A stretch of DNA of 31,864 nucleotides from CS1-C013 sp964353745 (GTDB taxonomy: Archaea; Aenigmatarchaeota; Aenigmatarchaeia; Aenigmatarchaeales; Aenigmatarchaeaceae): the NCBI GenBank assembly GCA_964353745.1, contig CAYGWD010000011.1, positions 1-31,864 of the forward strand. Direction: 5' to 3'. The notes under the pieces are model-generated. The model had not been told where the DNA came from. It saw only the letters and a program-made list of their open reading frames with translations, and searched no databases. Made by a program: the position numbers and the translations under genes. Position 1 is the first letter of the stretch; the number at the start of each line of letters is the position of its first letter. Positions 12,198 to 20,896 of this stretch are shown here, in pieces.

Positions 12198-12572
12198 ATG
12201 CTAGAAAAGGCTAAACTCAAGCTTTGGCAGTGGTTGTTGCTGTTATTGATAGGATTCCTCTTTCCTCTTTACAACATCCTGTTAAACAACATGCTGATGT
12301 CCATGAACTTACAGATAGCCTACTACATAATCTCGGTCATGGTGACCACTGTCATCTTCTCATTCATACTCTTCATTGTCCTCAACTCATTCAGAAAGAA
12401 GACAGGATACGAGAAGAGGATGGACACTGCTTTCATGCTCTACGTGCTGTCAGTGAGCTTTGGCAGTTTTTTCAAGGATATGACCACTGTCATAGGTTTG
12501 TTCGTACTGCCATTCTTGATAGCTTACTTTCTGGAGATAAAGAACATTCTCAACGATTTCCCGAGAGAATAA
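12198..12572 (+). CDS. Small multi-pass membrane protein, unknown
   Basis: A 124-aa protein with about three hydrophobic segments: residues 10-32, 40-63 and a longer C-terminal stretch 78-115, separated by a basic loop (RKKTGYEKR). No family is recognised. A TATA-like TTTTTAAATAA about 25 nt upstream points to a leaderless message from ATG 12198. Its 3' end lies 5 bp from the convergent zinc-finger gene. Confidence 0.6.
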   Translation: MLEKAKLKLWQWLLLLLIGFLFPLYNILLNNMLMSMNLQIAYYIISVMVTTVIFSFILFIVLNSFRKKTGYEKRMDTAFMLYVLSVSFGSFFKDMTTVIGLFVLPFLIAYFLEIKNILNDFPRE

Positions 12573-12576
12573 AATA

Positions 12577-12831
12577 CTAAACAATGCGGTATTGAAATCT
12601 TTGCAGAGGTTTAGCAGAAAAGCCTTTAATCTTTGTCTGGCTTCCACAATTACATTCTACAGTTACTGAAGCTAATTCATCTCTGCGTGTTCTTGTTATA
12701 ATCAGTCTATAGTTTTCTTCTTTTTTGTCTTCAGGACTAATTGTTGTCCCACATCCTGGACAAGGAAATTCTCCTTTTCCTTCTAACCTTCTTACGTCCT
12801 TTTCAAAATATTTTGGTTTTTTACTAGTCAT
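12577..12831 (-). CDS. Small zinc-finger protein
   Basis: An 84-aa protein. ATG 12831 is preferred over GTG 12840 because AAGTGATT lies just before it. Cysteines CPGC (about residues 24-27) and CNCG (about 61-64) with a beta-rich middle suggest one zinc ribbon. The middle part IITRTRRDELASVTVECNC resembles strands of small archaeal nucleic-acid-binding ribbons. Function unknown. Confidence 0.6.
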   Translation of the reverse strand: MTSKKPKYFEKDVRRLEGKGEFPCPGCGTTISPEDKKEENYRLIITRTRRDELASVTVECNCGSQTKIKGFSAKPLQRFQYRIV

Positions 12832-12888
12832 TTTAATCACTTAAATTAATACAAAAGCAAAGCATTTAAACCTTTATAAAAATAAGAA

Positions 12889-13003
12889 TCCCGACTGGGG
12901 GATTCGCACCCTCAACCTATCGGTTACTGTTTGAGCGACTGCTAAATGCCTCATGCAACGCAAAAAGCTACAGCCGATCGCTCTGCTGTTGAGCTAAGTC
13001 GGG
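12889..13003 (-). tRNA. tRNA-Tyr (anticodon GTA), intron-containing, unusual elbow
   Basis: A 115-nt gene with a 43-nt intron; mature length 72. Acceptor CCCGACT/AGTCGGG with discriminator A, anticodon stem ATCGG/CCGAT with loop CTGTAGA. Two oddities: the D-loop AACAGCA lacks the G18-G19 pair, and the T-loop is TGCGAAT with G at position 55 in place of T. The T-stem GAGGG/CCCCC has an A-C mismatch. Either this tRNA uses a changed D-loop/T-loop contact or it is decaying. TATA-like AAATTTTAAATA lies about 30 nt upstream. Confidence 0.88.
12925..12967 (-). other. Intron in tRNA-Tyr (43 nt, after position 37)
   Basis: Canonical archaeal position. Exon 1 is 12968-13003 and exon 2 is 12889-12924; the joined exons restore the anticodon stem ATCGG/CCGAT. 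Confidence 0.85.
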
Positions 13004-13143
13004 TTATTGAAGAATTAAAGTTTCCAAGTATTTAAAATTTAATAAGTTGCTGGTTTTTCTTTTTATAATATTTTTCCTTTATTTCAGAAAGAGTTTTTAT
13101 CACGGCATCCACACCAGATTCTTAATTGAGAAAAAGACTTTCA

Positions 13144-14544
13144 CTATTTACTTACTTTAACTGTCATCGTTTTAGTCTCTTCTTTCTCAGGCTCTAGAGA
13201 TATCTTGTTAGAATTCTTCTGCGAGATCTTCTTGTCTTGGAGTGTCTTGGCCACTGCTGAGGGCAGTTTCTTGCCACTGATTGTGTCGTTCGGCTTTATG
13301 GTGTAGTGGAACACTCTCTCCTCGTTTGGTTTTAGTTTTGATACTTTCCAGTTGAGCTCTATTCCGCTGCCTATTTTTCTTATTATCGGCTTGACTGTCT
13401 CGAACTTGCTCACAACCGAGAAGCCAGAGGGAACGACATCCTTCACAATTGCCTTGTCAATCTCCTTGTTCTTGTTCTTCAAGTTCAATGAAATCGAGAC
13501 CTCTTTGCCAGGTTTGAGTATTCTTCCGCTCATCACATTCTTGGTGAAGGTAAAGGCTGACGATTGCCAGTAGGCTAGGATTATTATGGCGATTGCGATT
13601 AATATGATGGCGTAAGTTGGCCAATAGACTTCTGAATAAGATATTTTCCTGCTCTCGTTTGGATTCAAGCTAACAGTCCAATAATAGCTGCCGCCAATAG
13701 CCATGCCTGTTGGCGATGGACCTGAATAAACAGAATACCATGCTTTGGGAGCAACTGATTTTAAATCAGCATCAGCAACAGAGTTGCCTTTGTTTGTGGC
13801 AGTCACTGTCATGAAACTTCCAAAGATGGTTGAGGAGACATCCTTGTCATAGACTATGTTCTCTATGACGGGTATTTTGAATGAGCCTGACTCTTTGTAC
13901 ATTTCCTTGCCATTAACATCAATCAGCTTTGCCTCAACGCCATATTCACCAGGATTCCAGTCATTCAAAGAAATGGTGGTCTGGAAATCTTTTTTACCGT
14001 ATATGTTAACAAAACCGAGAGGAACTGTCTTTATTTGGTCCCCGATTTTGAAAACCATTGAAAGATCTATCGAGTCAGAACCAACGTTATAGGCAGTCCC
14101 TGAAATGTCAATGCTGTCAACGCACTCTGTGCAACTCAACTTAAAATCTTTTATTATTGCATTGGTTATTTGCTTGACCCTTATCAGCAGACTTTTTTCC
14201 AAAACAGAATCTGTTCCAACCCTCGTTACCTTCAGAAAGTACTGATAAGGAACGAGACGGGGCACAACATCTTTTGGAGGCTGAACTACTATTCTCATTT
14301 CTCCGCTTCCAAAACCTGGAACTCTTAACAATGATGTCTCAGCCTGAACCCATTTTTCCGATCCTATGAGACCAATAGAAAACCAATCTTCAGGCAACTG
14401 ATTGTTTATCTTCAAAGTTATGTAATCTGTTTGAGTTGCAATATAATAGTCCTTTATTTTAACGTCTACTGAGAAATCTTCTGCCATCACAAGGGAATTA
14501 AAAATAAGAAATGCTAGTAGAAATGATAAAATAAGCTTTTTCAT
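13144..14544 (-). CDS. Secreted/membrane-anchored surface protein with beta-sandwich repeats
   Basis: A 466-aa protein from ATG 14544, where a signal peptide begins (MKKLILSFLLAFLIFNSLV, cut near AMAED-like VMAED). Start 14565 would add seven residues before it. The region about 20-290 is beta-rich with CARDB/NEW3-like strands; a single TM helix (YAIILIAIAIIILAY) near 300-318 follows. The C-terminal part (about 330-440) looks like another Ig-like/DUF11-type domain (GKEVSISLNLKNKNKE) and ends in a Lys/Glu tail. The last domain would be cytoplasmic if the helix spans once. It is the second gene of an apparent pair with the B-box-like membrane protein. Confidence 0.65.
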   Translation of the reverse strand: MKKLILSFLLAFLIFNSLVMAEDFSVDVKIKDYYIATQTDYITLKINNQLPEDWFSIGLIGSEKWVQAETSLLRVPGFGSGEMRIVVQPPKDVVPRLVPYQYFLKVTRVGTDSVLEKSLLIRVKQITNAIIKDFKLSCTECVDSIDISGTAYNVGSDSIDLSMVFKIGDQIKTVPLGFVNIYGKKDFQTTISLNDWNPGEYGVEAKLIDVNGKEMYKESGSFKIPVIENIVYDKDVSSTIFGSFMTVTATNKGNSVADADLKSVAPKAWYSVYSGPSPTGMAIGGSYYWTVSLNPNESRKISYSEVYWPTYAIILIAIAIIILAYWQSSAFTFTKNVMSGRILKPGKEVSISLNLKNKNKEIDKAIVKDVVPSGFSVVSKFETVKPIIRKIGSGIELNWKVSKLKPNEERVFHYTIKPNDTISGKKLPSAVAKTLQDKKISQKNSNKISLEPEKEETKTMTVKVSK

Positions 14545-14567
14545 ATGAATCATTTGTATGCACAAGC

Positions 14568-15014
14568 TTAAATATTTTTATACTTTCGTCGTTTCTTAAT
14601 AAAAATTATTATAAGCGCTATTAGAATTATAAAAAGTCCTATAATAGAGTATAAACCATACAGTTCAAAGAAGGTTAGCAGTGAGAACACAAAGGAAATC
14701 TGCGGTAGTATGTCTTTCACCTGTTCTGCAAGAGAAGATAGCATGTCACGTATGAAAAAATTGGCTACCACAAAGATTATTATGATTCCTATTAGTAGAA
14801 TTGCATCAGCGTAGATCAGTTCTTTTAGTGTTTTAATGATTTTAGGCTCGGTTCTCTGTTTTGCGTTCTCGTTTGCCACGAGTCCTGCTCTAGGAGAATG
14901 GTCAGCACAATAAACTTTGCCACCATCAATGACCTTGCAGTTTGAACAAACAACTCTATTACAAACTGAGCAAAGATATTCTCCTTCATTTTGGTTGCAT
15001 CTCTGGCATTTCAT
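14568..15014 (-). CDS. B-box-like zinc-finger membrane protein
   Basis: A 148-aa protein; ATG 15014 is chosen so that it begins MKCQRCNQNEGEYLCSVC. Cysteine pairs at 3/6, 15/18, 23/26 and a final C/H in CADH (near 36-39) make a B-box or related double zinc knuckle. A linker leads to two TM segments, about 68-90 and 105-138, and a basic end KKRRKYK. This layout (N-terminal cytosolic zinc knuckle, membrane tail) is common in archaeal proteins of unknown function. It lies 23 bp before the surface-protein start, likely one operon. Confidence 0.65.
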   Translation of the reverse strand: MKCQRCNQNEGEYLCSVCNRVVCSNCKVIDGGKVYCADHSPRAGLVANENAKQRTEPKIIKTLKELIYADAILLIGIIIIFVVANFFIRDMLSSLAEQVKDILPQISFVFSLLTFFELYGLYSIIGLFIILIALIIIFIKKRRKYKNI

Positions 15015-15111
15015 ATTATCAATAAGAATAATCTGCATTCGCTGGTAAATATATGTTTCACATGGTTATTTTCATTAATCCGAGAAATTGACTAGCTTTG
15101 ATGTTAGATTC

Positions 15112-15267
15112 CTATAAGTTTACTTCTTGAAACTTTCCGTTTCTATAAACTTCTTTTACTAATATTTTATCTCTAACAGAATATCTTACGAGTTCACCAT
15201 TTTCAATTATCTTGCAGAGTTTTTCTCCGGTCAGTTCGCCACTCCATCCACCTACACCATCTCCCAT
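15112..15267 (-). CDS. Small hypothetical protein (51 aa)
   Basis: ATG 15267 with GGTGAT ending four bases upstream, an excellent archaeal ribosome site. The 51-residue product begins with a glycine-rich segment (MGDGVGGWSGELTGEKL) followed by a beta-hairpin-like region (LVRYSVRDKILVKEVYRNGK). A TATA-like GCTTAAATG lies upstream near 15299-15307. No family is recognised, but the signals argue for a real gene. Confidence 0.6.
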   Translation of the reverse strand: MGDGVGGWSGELTGEKLCKIIENGELVRYSVRDKILVKEVYRNGKFQEVNL

Positions 15268-15351
15268 CACATCACCTTAAATTATTAATGGGTAAAAACA
15301 TTTAAGCTTGAATCTGATCTAGTTATTTTCATATAAGATGTAGAAAATCAA

Positions 15352-16560
15352 TCAAACAATCTCAGAATAACCTATCAGTCTCCATCTCTCTGCTATCTTC
15401 CTTGATAGGACCACCCTGTCGTTCTTATCAGCACAAACCGGCAGTTTCAATTCAATCTCAACAAAATCCTTCTTTATGTTCTTGACAATTCCTATTGTCC
15501 TAGCCGTGCCTACGTTCAGCATTATCTGTTCTCCTTTCTTTATTGGTTCCACTTTCTCCTCAGATATCTTGAACAGATTAAACTTTAGATTCAAAGTCTC
15601 GAGAACAGGAGGAAGATTTACTCCAGCAATAGAGCCAGCCAAATAGTCAGCCTTCGTAAGATTCGTGTCCAATTCTGTCATCAAGCCCAACAGACCGCCT
15701 GGACCAGCCTTTTCCAAATTCTTGCCTGCTTTTTGCAAGCCAACAATCTTTGTCTTCAGAGAAATCCAATTGCTCTTCAACAGGTAACCTGGTTTTATCT
15801 CGATCTCGTCATTTATTTTCAGCTCGCCTTGTATCAGAGACCCGCCAATAACGCCACCTTTCAAGTCATCTATCTCGGTTCCAGGCTTGTTAACGTCGAA
15901 GGATCTTGCAACCAGCATTCTAGGCGGCTTGGAAAAATCTCTCTTAGGCGTTGGTATGTTGTTCTGAATAGCCTCTAGAACAGCCTCGATGTTTATCTTA
16001 TTCTGCGAAGAAACAGGAATTATAGGAGCATTCTCTGCAACTGTTCCCTTTACAAACTCTTTTATCTGCTTGTAATTTTCTAAAGCTTGCTCCCTGCTGA
16101 CAACGTCTACCTTTGTCTGAACAATGATTATGTTTTTTATTCCAACGATGTTTAAGACCATCAAATGTTCTCGCGTTTGTGGTTGAGGGCACTTCTCATT
16201 AGCTGCTATGACAAAAAGTATTCCGTCCATCAGACTTGTTCCTGCAAGAACAGTTGCCATCAGCGTCTCGTGACCTGGTGCATCCACGAGAGAAATTGTT
16301 CTTTGAGGCTCGCATACTTCAAAGCATTTCGGGCATTTTTCCGTCGGAGAAAGTATGCTGCACTTCATGCATTTGTATATCGTTGCGTCAGCATAACCTA
16401 ACTTGATCGTTATTCCTCTTTTCAATTCCTCGGAATGGACAGAAGGCCACTTACCAGAAATAGCTTGAACTAATGTGGATTTGCCATGATCGACATGCCC
16501 AAGTGTTCCAATATTTAACTCAGGTATCAATCTTGGGTCTATTTCTTTGAACTCACTCAC
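15352..16560 (-). CDS. eif2g: Translation initiation factor aIF2 gamma subunit
   Basis: A 402-aa GTPase from GTG 16560, whose GTGA overlaps the S6e stop region; a longer frame would translate the S6e tail out of frame into Arg-rich nonsense. P-loop GHVDHGKST (21-29), zinc knuckle C64/C67/C76/C79 inserted in the G domain, switch II DAPGHE (93-98), and TKVD for guanine. Domains II and III follow. It carries initiator Met-tRNA to the ribosome as part of the aIF2 trimer. Gene coupling S6e-aIF2 gamma is common in archaea. Confidence 0.96.
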   Translation of the reverse strand: MSEFKEIDPRLIPELNIGTLGHVDHGKSTLVQAISGKWPSVHSEELKRGITIKLGYADATIYKCMKCSILSPTEKCPKCFEVCEPQRTISLVDAPGHETLMATVLAGTSLMDGILFVIAANEKCPQPQTREHLMVLNIVGIKNIIIVQTKVDVVSREQALENYKQIKEFVKGTVAENAPIIPVSSQNKINIEAVLEAIQNNIPTPKRDFSKPPRMLVARSFDVNKPGTEIDDLKGGVIGGSLIQGELKINDEIEIKPGYLLKSNWISLKTKIVGLQKAGKNLEKAGPGGLLGLMTELDTNLTKADYLAGSIAGVNLPPVLETLNLKFNLFKISEEKVEPIKKGEQIMLNVGTARTIGIVKNIKKDFVEIELKLPVCADKNDRVVLSRKIAERWRLIGYSEIV

Positions 16561-17035
16561 CTTCTTTCTTTGGTTCTTCCTTGGGTTTCTGTTCCTCTTT
16601 AGGTTTCTCTTCTGGTTTCGATTCCTCTTTCTTTTCCTTTGGTGGAATTCCCAGTATCTTTGGAACATCTCCTTCCCCTTCTAATATCTTGAAATTAATC
16701 TGAATGATGCTGTCAGATATTGTATTGCCCCTGATGTATTTTCTTTTTCTCATTCCCCTTACTTTGTACTTGACCTTTCTTATCTTCTTGATTCCCCTGA
16801 AACCGACACTCTTTGTCAACAAGGCTTTTTTCCTGACAACGCCATCCAAGTCTGATCTCATGGGGAATCCGTCCTTATCGCTTCCGCCAGTTATCTGCAG
16901 AGTAAAACCCGCTAAACCTATTAAAGAACCATCAATCTTGTCTCCGATTTTCTTTCCAATCAAAGAAGGTACATCCTTTTCTATTTGCCAAGCTCTCCTA
17001 ACTTTTGGTTCTGAGACTACTATTTTGAATGCCAT
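16553..17035 (-). CDS. rps6e: Ribosomal protein S6e
   Basis: A 160-aa small-subunit protein. MAFKIVVSEPK through LQITGGSDKDGFPMRSD (near 46-62) and the following KSVGFRG region are the S6e fold. Residues after about 125 form a low-complexity Lys/Glu/Pro tail (PPKEKKEESKPEEKPK), longer than in typical archaeal S6e. GGGGGTGA, a strong Shine-Dalgarno site, precedes ATG 17035. The stop overlaps the GTG start of aIF2 gamma. Confidence 0.95.
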   Translation of the reverse strand: MAFKIVVSEPKVRRAWQIEKDVPSLIGKKIGDKIDGSLIGLAGFTLQITGGSDKDGFPMRSDLDGVVRKKALLTKSVGFRGIKKIRKVKYKVRGMRKRKYIRGNTISDSIIQINFKILEGEGDVPKILGIPPKEKKEESKPEEKPKEEQKPKEEPKKEGE

Positions 17036-17169
17036 ATTTTTTCACCCCCAGTTTTTGCTTATCAGGCACATATCCGGGTTGTTTGATAAATATAATCAAT
17101 AGACAAAATATTTAAAGCTAATATGAAAGTCAAATTTATAATAAGCAGATAAATTATATTAGTGAGTGT

Positions 17170-17895
17170 ATGAATAAAGAAAGATTTTGGGAAATAGACC
17201 TTGTACGTGGGCTTGCAATAATTAAGATGGTAATTTTTAACTACTCTTTCGCACTTTTCTATCTAGGAATATACACGTTCAAAGAAGGCTTATCGTTCCA
17301 AGGATGGGCTGCGGCAGTCTTTATTTTTCTAGCTGGTTTGTCTTTAACGATAAGCTATAGCAGAATTAAAGATAGAAAGCCAAGAGAAATTTTTAAAAAA
17401 TTCTTCTTAAGAGGTGTCAGAGTATTCGGCTATGGTATCTTGATAACTGTCATAACATTCATACTTTTTCCAAATGTTTTCATAATTTTTGGAGTTCTTC
17501 ACTTCATAGGAGTCTCTATAATAATCGGACAGTTCTTTCTGAAATATAGAAAACTGAATTTATTCTTAGGTCTTTCAATTATAATTTTAGGCTTCTATCT
17601 TCAGAATTTCACTTTCGACTTTCCTTGGCTGTTGTGGCTAGGTTTTGTACCGAAAAACTTTAGCACGTTTGATTACTTCCCGATTTTGCCTTGGTTCGGA
17701 ATCACACTGCTAGGTATATTTTTTGGAAATACTTTGTATAAAAATGGGAAAAGAAGCTTTAAAATCAAGGACCTTTCGAATCTAATTGTTGTAAAAATTT
17801 TAGATTTTCTAGGAAGAAATTCATTAACTATTTATCTCATCCACCAACCTTTGTTAATAATGCTCTTGTTAGCGCTGGGTTTTAAGGTATTTTAA
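17170..17895 (+). CDS. DUF1624/heparan-alpha-glucosaminide acetyltransferase-like membrane protein
   Basis: A 241-aa polytopic membrane protein. The N-terminus WEIDLVRGLAIIKMV (about 7-21), then VFIFLAGLSLTISYSR (about 50-65) and the end NSLTIYLIHQPLLI (about 217-230) are typical of the DUF1624/acyltransferase-3-like group, which acylates sugars or lipids across the membrane. At least six hydrophobic helices are visible. The substrate is unknown. It stands alone on the plus strand between translation genes. Confidence 0.75.
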   Translation: MNKERFWEIDLVRGLAIIKMVIFNYSFALFYLGIYTFKEGLSFQGWAAAVFIFLAGLSLTISYSRIKDRKPREIFKKFFLRGVRVFGYGILITVITFILFPNVFIIFGVLHFIGVSIIIGQFFLKYRKLNLFLGLSIIILGFYLQNFTFDFPWLLWLGFVPKNFSTFDYFPILPWFGITLLGIFFGNTLYKNGKRSFKIKDLSNLIVVKILDFLGRNSLTIYLIHQPLLIMLLLALGFKVF

Positions 17896-17977
17896 TTACA
17901 TACTATAATCATAACAAAAAATGTTAAATAAATGGCTGGATTATTTTTGTGAGTATAATTGAAAATTAATTAAAAAT

Positions 17978-19693
17978 TTAAGCTTTAATTATATCTCTAG
18001 CCAACTCAAGTTCATCTTTCATTTTCAACTCTTCTAAAACTTTCAGAGTCTGTTCATTGATTATGGTTGTTAATTCATCGCCCTCATCTATCTGTCTTCC
18101 AACAGTCGGCCCTTCAATAGAAACAGCGACTTTGTCACCTGTGACGGCCTTCTCAACAGCTGATCCTTCTGATTGCATAGCCTTTATTTCCCCGATCTCT
18201 CTTCCATCCTTCTTTAGCTTATAACCGCTCTTTATTGTGCCTGCTAAAACTTCTACTCCAACAATAGCAGGATGAGAAGCGTGAAACGTATGGCCTGCAA
18301 GAAGCTTAATTTTGGCAGGCAGGGTTATTGTTTCTAGTTTCTCTAGTTTGATTTTTTCCTTCTCCTCTTCAACAAATATTTCATAGTGCTCGATAAGCTG
18401 GTAAATCACATTATTCTGCAGAATCTTTATCGACTTGTCCTTAGCCTCTTTTGCAGCTACCTCGTCAACACCAACATTGAAAGCGATTATCAATTTCTTT
18501 AACCTATCATTAACATTTTCTATTTCAATGACATCCTTTCTCAGAACCTTTCCTGTCTCAGCCTTTTTGATGGAAACCTTGTCCCTGAATATCCCTATCA
18601 ATGCCTCAAGACTTCCCAAGTTATCAGCCTTGAGAATCACGCCCTCTCCTTCTGTGTCAAACTCTATCTCCTCTATGCCGGCTTGCAACTCTTTTTTAAC
18701 TTCCTCTATATTCCTCTCGTCAGAAACAAATGCCACCGGACTTCCTGAAACAACATTATCCAAACCAGGAGCTGATATTTTTATTCCAGCAGCAGCAGAA
18801 ACATAATCAATGTTTTCGAATTGTTTTTCGACTCTCATCTCTTTTAACGGCCTTGGCTTTAACAACGCCTTTATTTTAGTAACAATCGGCTCTTTACCAC
18901 CGATTATCATCCAGTCTCCCTTCTTTATCTCTCCGTCATAAAGAATGACGTCTAAAGTTGTCCCCAAACCTCTCACTTCCTTTACCTCTAAAATGGATCC
19001 TTTGCCAATCCCTTTTGAGACTTCTAACTGCTCCTTAAGAAACGCTTGAGCTAAACCAGCAAGAATAACTAACAAATCAGGAATGCCTTCTCCTGTTATA
19101 CCGGAACAAGGAACAATTGCAACTGTTTTCTTAAAATCTGTTACTCTATCAAACCTTTCAGACTCGAAACCTCTCTCAGACAATTGACCCACGATCTTAT
19201 AGAACTTCTCATCAAAATTTTGCTTAACCCAATCAGGTTGCTTGTTAAAACTGTCCAAAAAGCATTTTTCATTGTTTTGGGCCCAGCCTTCTATTCTGTC
19301 TATTTTTGTAGCAGCAACCAAGAATGGTGTTTTGAATTCTTTTAGGATTCTTATTGACTCGTCTGTCTGTTCTTGCACACCTTCGGTTATATCGACAACT
19401 AGAATTGCCAAGTCGGCTATAGATGAGCCTCTTCTCCTTATTGATACGAAAGCAGCGTGACCTGGAGTGTCAATGAATAATAAACCTGGTATTTTGATTT
19501 CTATTTTAAATTTATCCAATAGTTCTCCGCAAATGTCCTTTATTGTTTCTATTGGGATATAGCTTGCTCCTACATGCTGTGTGAGCAAACCAGGTTCCAT
19601 TTTAGTAACAGCAGTACCTCTAATGCGGTCTAATAAAGTTGTCTTTCCATGGTCTGAATGACCTACTGTCACAACTATAGGCTGTCTAATCAT
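17978..19693 (-). CDS. infB: Translation initiation factor aIF5B
   Basis: A 571-aa GTPase from ATG 19693; a TTG three codons upstream is the alternative. P-loop GHSDHGKTTLLD (11-22), where most family members have GHVDHGKT, then FIDTPGHAAF and ATKID. Domain II, a helical linker and a final beta-barrel domain (KIKLLAGHTFHASHPAIVGV near 450) with the C-terminal helix follow; length is near the archaeal norm of 590-600. It promotes subunit joining and Met-tRNA placement. A TATA-like ATTTAAATA lies about 30 nt upstream. Confidence 0.95.
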   Translation of the reverse strand: MIRQPIVVTVGHSDHGKTTLLDRIRGTAVTKMEPGLLTQHVGASYIPIETIKDICGELLDKFKIEIKIPGLLFIDTPGHAAFVSIRRRGSSIADLAILVVDITEGVQEQTDESIRILKEFKTPFLVAATKIDRIEGWAQNNEKCFLDSFNKQPDWVKQNFDEKFYKIVGQLSERGFESERFDRVTDFKKTVAIVPCSGITGEGIPDLLVILAGLAQAFLKEQLEVSKGIGKGSILEVKEVRGLGTTLDVILYDGEIKKGDWMIIGGKEPIVTKIKALLKPRPLKEMRVEKQFENIDYVSAAAGIKISAPGLDNVVSGSPVAFVSDERNIEEVKKELQAGIEEIEFDTEGEGVILKADNLGSLEALIGIFRDKVSIKKAETGKVLRKDVIEIENVNDRLKKLIIAFNVGVDEVAAKEAKDKSIKILQNNVIYQLIEHYEIFVEEEKEKIKLEKLETITLPAKIKLLAGHTFHASHPAIVGVEVLAGTIKSGYKLKKDGREIGEIKAMQSEGSAVEKAVTGDKVAVSIEGPTVGRQIDEGDELTTIINEQTLKVLEELKMKDELELARDIIKA

Positions 19694-19724
19694 AACTATC
19701 AAGAATAGTTATTGAGGGAAATAT

Positions 19725-20888
19725 TTAAATCGATTTTGAATAGGTTTCTCTGTGAATCTTCATATGACCCTTTTGTATGCCTTCTGTCACCAATTCCCTT
19801 AAAGCTGCCAAGTTGTTTGCCAAGCCTACAGAAGCTATTACTTCTCCCAATTCTTTAGATGACCCAACACCTAGAATTTTTAAAGAGAGTTTTGATTTTG
19901 GGTATGATATTGAACCACCGACTGTGCCAACAGTAATTGGCATTTCTAATTTTCCTCTTAAATAATCTCCTTCTTCGAACCATCTGCTGAGCGGTTTGTA
20001 ACAACCTGTTATGCAAGCGTAAGCATGTGCTCCTGCCTCCTGTGCTCTGTAATCGTTACCTGTTGCCTCTACGACAGCGCAAGCACCATTAAGAATTCCT
20101 TTGTTGCGAGTGGCTGCACTGTAAACATCATCGCAAGCTAACGCATCTGCATTTAGTATTCCTTCAGCAACCTCATCTCCCGACCACCCATTCTTTTTTA
20201 AAATCTTTTTAGGAATAACCATCTCAGCTCTGAACAAACTCTTGTCTGCCAGGTTTGAAACTATTCTCAAGTATGCTTTACCCTTTGCTAATCTTTCTAG
20301 ATAAGGAGCGGCTATCTCTGCCATCTCATTCACTGCATTGGCTCCCATAGAATTTTCAACGTCAGCAACAAGATGATTAACTATCATTTTACCCCTGTAA
20401 GTCTTGACTGACCTAACTTCCAAGTCAGTGGCTTTACAATGTCTGTGTTTTTTTCTGTATTTCCTGTTAACTTCATCTAAAACGCATTTCTTGTTTTCAA
20501 TTATTCTTTCCATTGAATTTTCCAAGTCCTTAAATTCTGTGAGTTGAATCTGAGCTATCATGCGAGGCTCGTTTAAAGGATAAGCTCTGAAGCCTCCATA
20601 ATATCTGGCTAGCTTTGCTCCATGAGAAGCTGCAGCAACAATTGATGGCTCTTCAGTAACCATCGGAACAAGGCGATCTACCCTGTTGATTAAAAAATTG
20701 GTCGCAATCTTAAGATGTTTCTCGTAACATCCTATCACATTTTCTCCGGTGCCCAAGCCTTCTAAAGATCCTAATCTTCCTAATAATTCAACGTCAGAAT
20801 CGTCAAGGTTACACATCTTCTTGATTTTTCTTATTCTCCTTTCCATTGGTAATTTATAAAAGCCTGGTTGTTCAGATGTTTTAATCAT
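19725..20888 (-). CDS. mvaA: HMG-CoA reductase, class II
   Basis: A 387-aa enzyme that reduces HMG-CoA to mevalonate. Residues match class II (bacterial MvaA) rather than the class I form usual in archaea: N-terminal GFYKLPMERRIRKI, LVPMVTEEPSIVAAAS (73-88, catalytic Glu79/80), NKGILNG (K263), ATGNDYRAQEAGAHAY (D279) and GHMKIH (H375). DVENSMGANAVNEMAE (176-191) fits the dinucleotide site. It starts 8 bp after the HMG-CoA synthase stop, so the two successive enzymes share a transcript. It lies upstream of aIF5B. Confidence 0.93.
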   Translation of the reverse strand: MIKTSEQPGFYKLPMERRIRKIKKMCNLDDSDVELLGRLGSLEGLGTGENVIGCYEKHLKIATNFLINRVDRLVPMVTEEPSIVAAASHGAKLARYYGGFRAYPLNEPRMIAQIQLTEFKDLENSMERIIENKKCVLDEVNRKYRKKHRHCKATDLEVRSVKTYRGKMIVNHLVADVENSMGANAVNEMAEIAAPYLERLAKGKAYLRIVSNLADKSLFRAEMVIPKKILKKNGWSGDEVAEGILNADALACDDVYSAATRNKGILNGACAVVEATGNDYRAQEAGAHAYACITGCYKPLSRWFEEGDYLRGKLEMPITVGTVGGSISYPKSKLSLKILGVGSSKELGEVIASVGLANNLAALRELVTEGIQKGHMKIHRETYSKSI

Positions 20889-20896
20889 TTTTAAAC

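Noticed and set aside
12224..12580. His-rich ORF of 118 codons in another frame
   Set aside because: It lies almost wholly over the membrane-protein gene at 12198 in a different frame, has no promoter or ribosome site, and its composition is that of a shadow frame.
16561..16668. N-terminal extension of aIF2 gamma rich in Arg, Lys and Asn
   Set aside because: It is the S6e tail read out of frame; the GTG at 16560 gives a normal-length aIF2 gamma.
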